Below are positions 8,701 to 10,043 of a stretch of DNA of 10,043 bases, piece by piece. Under the pieces are notes generated by a model, which saw only the letters and a list, made by a program, of their open reading frames with translations, had not been told where the DNA came from and did not search any database. Position 1 is the first letter of the stretch; every line of letters begins with the position of its first letter. A program made the position numbers and the translations under genes. The stretch comes from Hyphochytrium catenoides (lineage: Eukaryota > Sar > Hyphochytriomycetes > Hyphochytriales > Hyphochytriaceae), in contig FLMG01000063.1 in the NCBI GenBank assembly GCA_900088475.1, positions 1 to 10,043 of the forward strand, given 5' to 3'.

Positions 8701-9780
8701 CTTTCTTCGGCGTCCAGCTGACCTGCACAACGAAGACGCAAGTGGAAGAGAGACAGCCCTTCAATATCCACGTCTCCACCACCTTCACCTGCGGGATGCC
8801 GCGCTGTCGCCGTCGACGAGTGCGGAAGTGATGAGTCAGCAAGTGGTTGTCAGTTCCTATAGAACAGCTAAGCAGACAACATTCAGAGCAAGAAGAACTT
8901 TGCTCTTCAGAATAGTGCCGCAAGCGAGGGTTGCCGAGAGAGAAGCGTAGAAAGAGACAGACAGAGGGAGAGAAAGATGGAGCCGCGAGAAGATATGATG
9001 AGACAGTGAAGCAGAACCGGAGGTGCAAGCAGAGATTTATCAACTTACAAGCTTCACTTCGTCCAACCTCTCGCCCTCCTTCTTATTCTTCCAGCCCCAG
9101 GGCTCAAACATCTCTCGTGTTCTCTCTAAAGCCGATGGCTCAGCAGTCCTAGGAGTGGCAAGCGGATGCGGTGGCTCTGCCGGCTCTTCCCCATGGAGGG
9201 AGGAGAGAAGACGAGCAGAAGTGCGAGAGTGTCTGCTGAAAGAGAGGAGAAATCCTCGAGTCCCAGGCGTCCCCGGAAGCTGAGGTGCCGAAGGAGGCCG
9301 AGGAGAGAGGGGAGCCTCGGGTCCATAGTAGCTGATCAAACGACGGAGCCTGAGAGTCTGAGGCAGTGAGGAGCTTGTGACAATTCTTGCTTGGCCTCTT
9401 TCTCTCTCTTCCTCTCTCTCCTCCTCTTCACTGCCTTCCGGCTCTTCCTCTCTGCGCCCATTGTTGCTATTTACGCCGAGTTGCACTGAGACATCTTCCT
9501 GCACCGTCAGAGCGGTGGCAGGAGAGGTCGTGAGAGATTCATAGCGGCGGAAGGCAGGAGCAGAAGACAACAGTGCAGCGGCGTCTTCTCCTCGTCCTTC
9601 TTCCAGATCTCCTAGGGTCCCACCCTCAGTGAGTGGCGGGGTCTCCTGGACAGGGTGAAGCCTCCCATAGTTGACAGAGTTATAAAGCTCGTTGTAGAGC
9701 GCACTGCTCTCTCTTTCCTCCTCCTTCTCTTCTTCTTCCGCCCCGCTAAGCGCAGCCTGCTGCCGTCTGTTACTTGCCAT
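2745..9780 (-). CDS. PX/PH-type phospholipase D with internal TM hairpin and DysFC-like block (14 exons, ~1467 aa)
   Basis: Exons, in transcript order, are 9780-9049, 8902-8723, 8357-8146, 7804-7293, 7154-6724, 6584-6445, 6312-6209, 6066-6021, 5830-5738, 5467-4882, 4627-4421, 4340-4154, 3967-3488 and 3238-2745. They total 4404 nt with all phases compatible. Only the acceptor of exon 2 is uncertain. PLD hydrolyses phosphatidylcholine to phosphatidic acid and choline at membranes. The order is a low-complexity Glu/Arg/Ser N-terminus (1-244), PX (about 260-375), PH split by two membrane helices (395-590), HKD1 (739-746), WPGKDYSNPR and PRMPWHDVHC, an acidic loop, IYIENQFF, HKD2 (1130-1137), GSANINDRS, a DysFC-like block (1306-1364) and the terminal GKLVEFPL and DLRP motifs. 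Both catalytic HxKxxxxD motifs are intact, so activity is expected. It resembles the PXTM-PLD class that I recall from oomycetes. Confidence 0.94.
3057..3236 (-). other. DysFC-like (dysferlin C-terminal) motif block in PLD
   Basis: Residues about 1306-1364 read WQIVR, then EDAEGWVYSSNF, a Ser/Pro-rich spacer, and AVRRRRWVR. The pairing of an EGWxYxxxF motif with a VRRRRWxR motif about 30 residues later is the signature of the DysFC half of the dysferlin domain found in dysferlins, TECPR1 and Pex30-like peroxins. In some of these it binds lipid or membranes. I see no DysFN half. The block starts right at the exon 14 acceptor. A Ser-rich linker then leads into the conserved C-terminal PLD motif. 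Confidence 0.72.
4173..4196 (-). other. Second HKD catalytic motif of PLD
   Basis: The exon encodes YVHSKMMIVDD, which fits HxKxxxxD with H1130, K1132 and D1137. It is followed across the next intron by GSANINDRSMMGNRDSE, the usual partner of the second HKD in eukaryotic PLDs. All catalytic residues are present. Confidence 0.95.
5002..5379 (-). other. Acidic low-complexity loop between the PLD catalytic halves
   Basis: About 126 codons in exon 10 lie between FIHRWNFVR and the conserved VQVLRSCGFWSCG. They are rich in Ser, Asp and Glu, with a run of five valines after an EDGEDDE patch. Other PX/PH PLDs also have a variable linker at this point, so this is probably a surface loop and not a separate domain. 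Confidence 0.75.
6282..6305 (-). other. First HKD catalytic motif of PLD
   Basis: The exon encodes W-S-HHEKLVVVD, giving HxKxxxxD with H739, K741 and D746, then FVGGLDLCLGRYDTP, a hallmark of eukaryotic PLDs. The Trp codon is split across the intron 6444-6313, and restoring the family-typical W-S-HHEK supports that splice. Confidence 0.95.
6663..6690 (-). repeat. Perfect 12-bp stem-loop in PLD intron 5
   Basis: Arms 6663-6674 and 6679-6690 are perfect reverse complements of 12 bases around a 4-base loop. The hairpin sits inside the 139-nt intron 6723-6585, closer to its donor end, so in pre-mRNA it would fold as a compact helix. The 12 uninterrupted pairs are unlikely to be pure chance in so short an intron. 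Its function is unknown. Confidence 0.85.
7293..7804 (-). other. PH-domain N-terminal part interrupted by a two-helix membrane hairpin
   Basis: Exon 4 begins with the family motif HPKLMALLGVGSTTF, equivalent to the FLEVSxxSF segment before PLD PH domains, then LKEGVVHMRL, the first PH strand. After a Glu-rich linker come two hydrophobic stretches, about residues 435-459 (7626-7552) and 477-496 (7500-7441), separated by a short polar loop. The PH fold then resumes with LRIRYWAVVKPSCIAFYKH and continues into exon 5 with LYRLLIHGLVVRTQTFTLEL. Both halves of the PH domain should lie on the same, cytosolic, side. An alternative in-phase donor at 7214 would lengthen this exon by 78 nt. Confidence 0.82.
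8146..8902 (-). other. PX domain of PLD (exons 2 and 3)
   Basis: Exon 2 (8902-8723) and exon 3 (8357-8146) join in phase 0 to give a PX-like segment: IPQVKVVETWILKG, then FVVQ-ISVDGFEWKTH and a helical region ending YGIPPELL. The FxW motif and spacing follow the PX domains of plant and fungal PLDs, which bind phosphoinositides. The domain is divergent and its basic lipid-contacting residues are not obvious. The exon 2 acceptor at 8903 was chosen for phase 0; other AGs nearby are possible. Confidence 0.65.
8432..8596. repeat. Purine-rich tract inside PLD intron 2
   Basis: The plus strand is strongly purine-rich with GA runs. In the PLD transcript it is a pyrimidine-rich stretch of the 365-nt intron 8722-8358, upstream of the exon 3 acceptor. 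It resembles the CT tract in the E2F intron but is less regular. Confidence 0.7.
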
Positions 9781-9789
9781 GGCGGCGGT
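9777..9789 (-). promoter_or_regulatory. Strong Kozak context at the PLD start codon
   Basis: The minus strand reads ACCGCCGCC before the ATG and G after it, close to the ideal eukaryotic initiation context. An in-frame TAG lies at 9810-9808 with no ATG between, so this start is well fixed. Confidence 0.85.
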
Positions 9790-10043
9790 TGCCTCCTCTT
9801 CACGCCGCTAGCACAGCTTCAGAGGCTTCACTTTGAAGTCATGGATTGCTACTGAGCCCCTTGAGACGAAGCCTCGTCTGGTGCGCTAAAGAACCTCTCC
9901 TTAGGATAACCGCCCTCACCCTCTCAAGACGTTCTGCTCTGTGCACGTTCCTTCTTCCGATGCTCAATCCTTCTTTCTACGGTGTCAGCCATTCATCTAG
10001 CACAGTGCTGGTCTACGCTTCTCACTGATGTTCGCCTGCCCCG
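9790..10043. other. PLD upstream region to the window end
   Basis: This is presumed 5' untranslated and promoter sequence of the PLD gene. I see no TATA box and no recognisable coding sequence on either strand; the open frames here are short and unlike any family I know. Confidence 0.5.

Overview
The window is nuclear DNA from a eukaryote. It holds two intron-rich genes that converge tail to tail, and I could follow every coding exon of both by keeping splice phase through GT-AG (once GC-AG) introns. The plus-strand gene (659..2447, 6 exons, 309 aa) is an E2F-family transcription factor with a winged-helix DNA-binding domain, coiled coil, marked box and a C-terminal pocket-protein-binding motif. 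The minus-strand gene (9780..2745, 14 exons, about 1467 aa) is a large PX/PH-type phospholipase D with two HKD motifs.

Layout: a GA-rich microsatellite (1..185); an untranslated or unassigned leader (186..658); the E2F gene, whose second intron carries a long CT microsatellite; a 297-base gap between the two stop codons, with an E2F poly(A) signal at 2647; the PLD gene from its stop at 2745 up to its start at 9780; and 263 bases of PLD upstream sequence to the window end.

The PLD architecture is the most interesting item. A hairpin of two hydrophobic helices sits inside the PH domain, between its first strand and the rest. A DysFC-like (dysferlin C-terminal) motif block sits between the catalytic fold and the conserved C-terminal PLD motif. 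PX plus transmembrane PLDs (PXTM-PLD) have, as I recall, been described from oomycetes and relatives. That, with the short frequent introns and roughly balanced base composition, makes a stramenopile or other unicellular eukaryote my best guess, but the organism is not determined by the sequence.

The two genes have no obvious shared pathway: one acts in cell-cycle transcription and the other makes phosphatidic acid at membranes. The only link visible is physical, since their 3' ends lie close enough for overlapping antisense transcripts. Most long open frames outside these exons are shadows or translations of purine/pyrimidine tracts.
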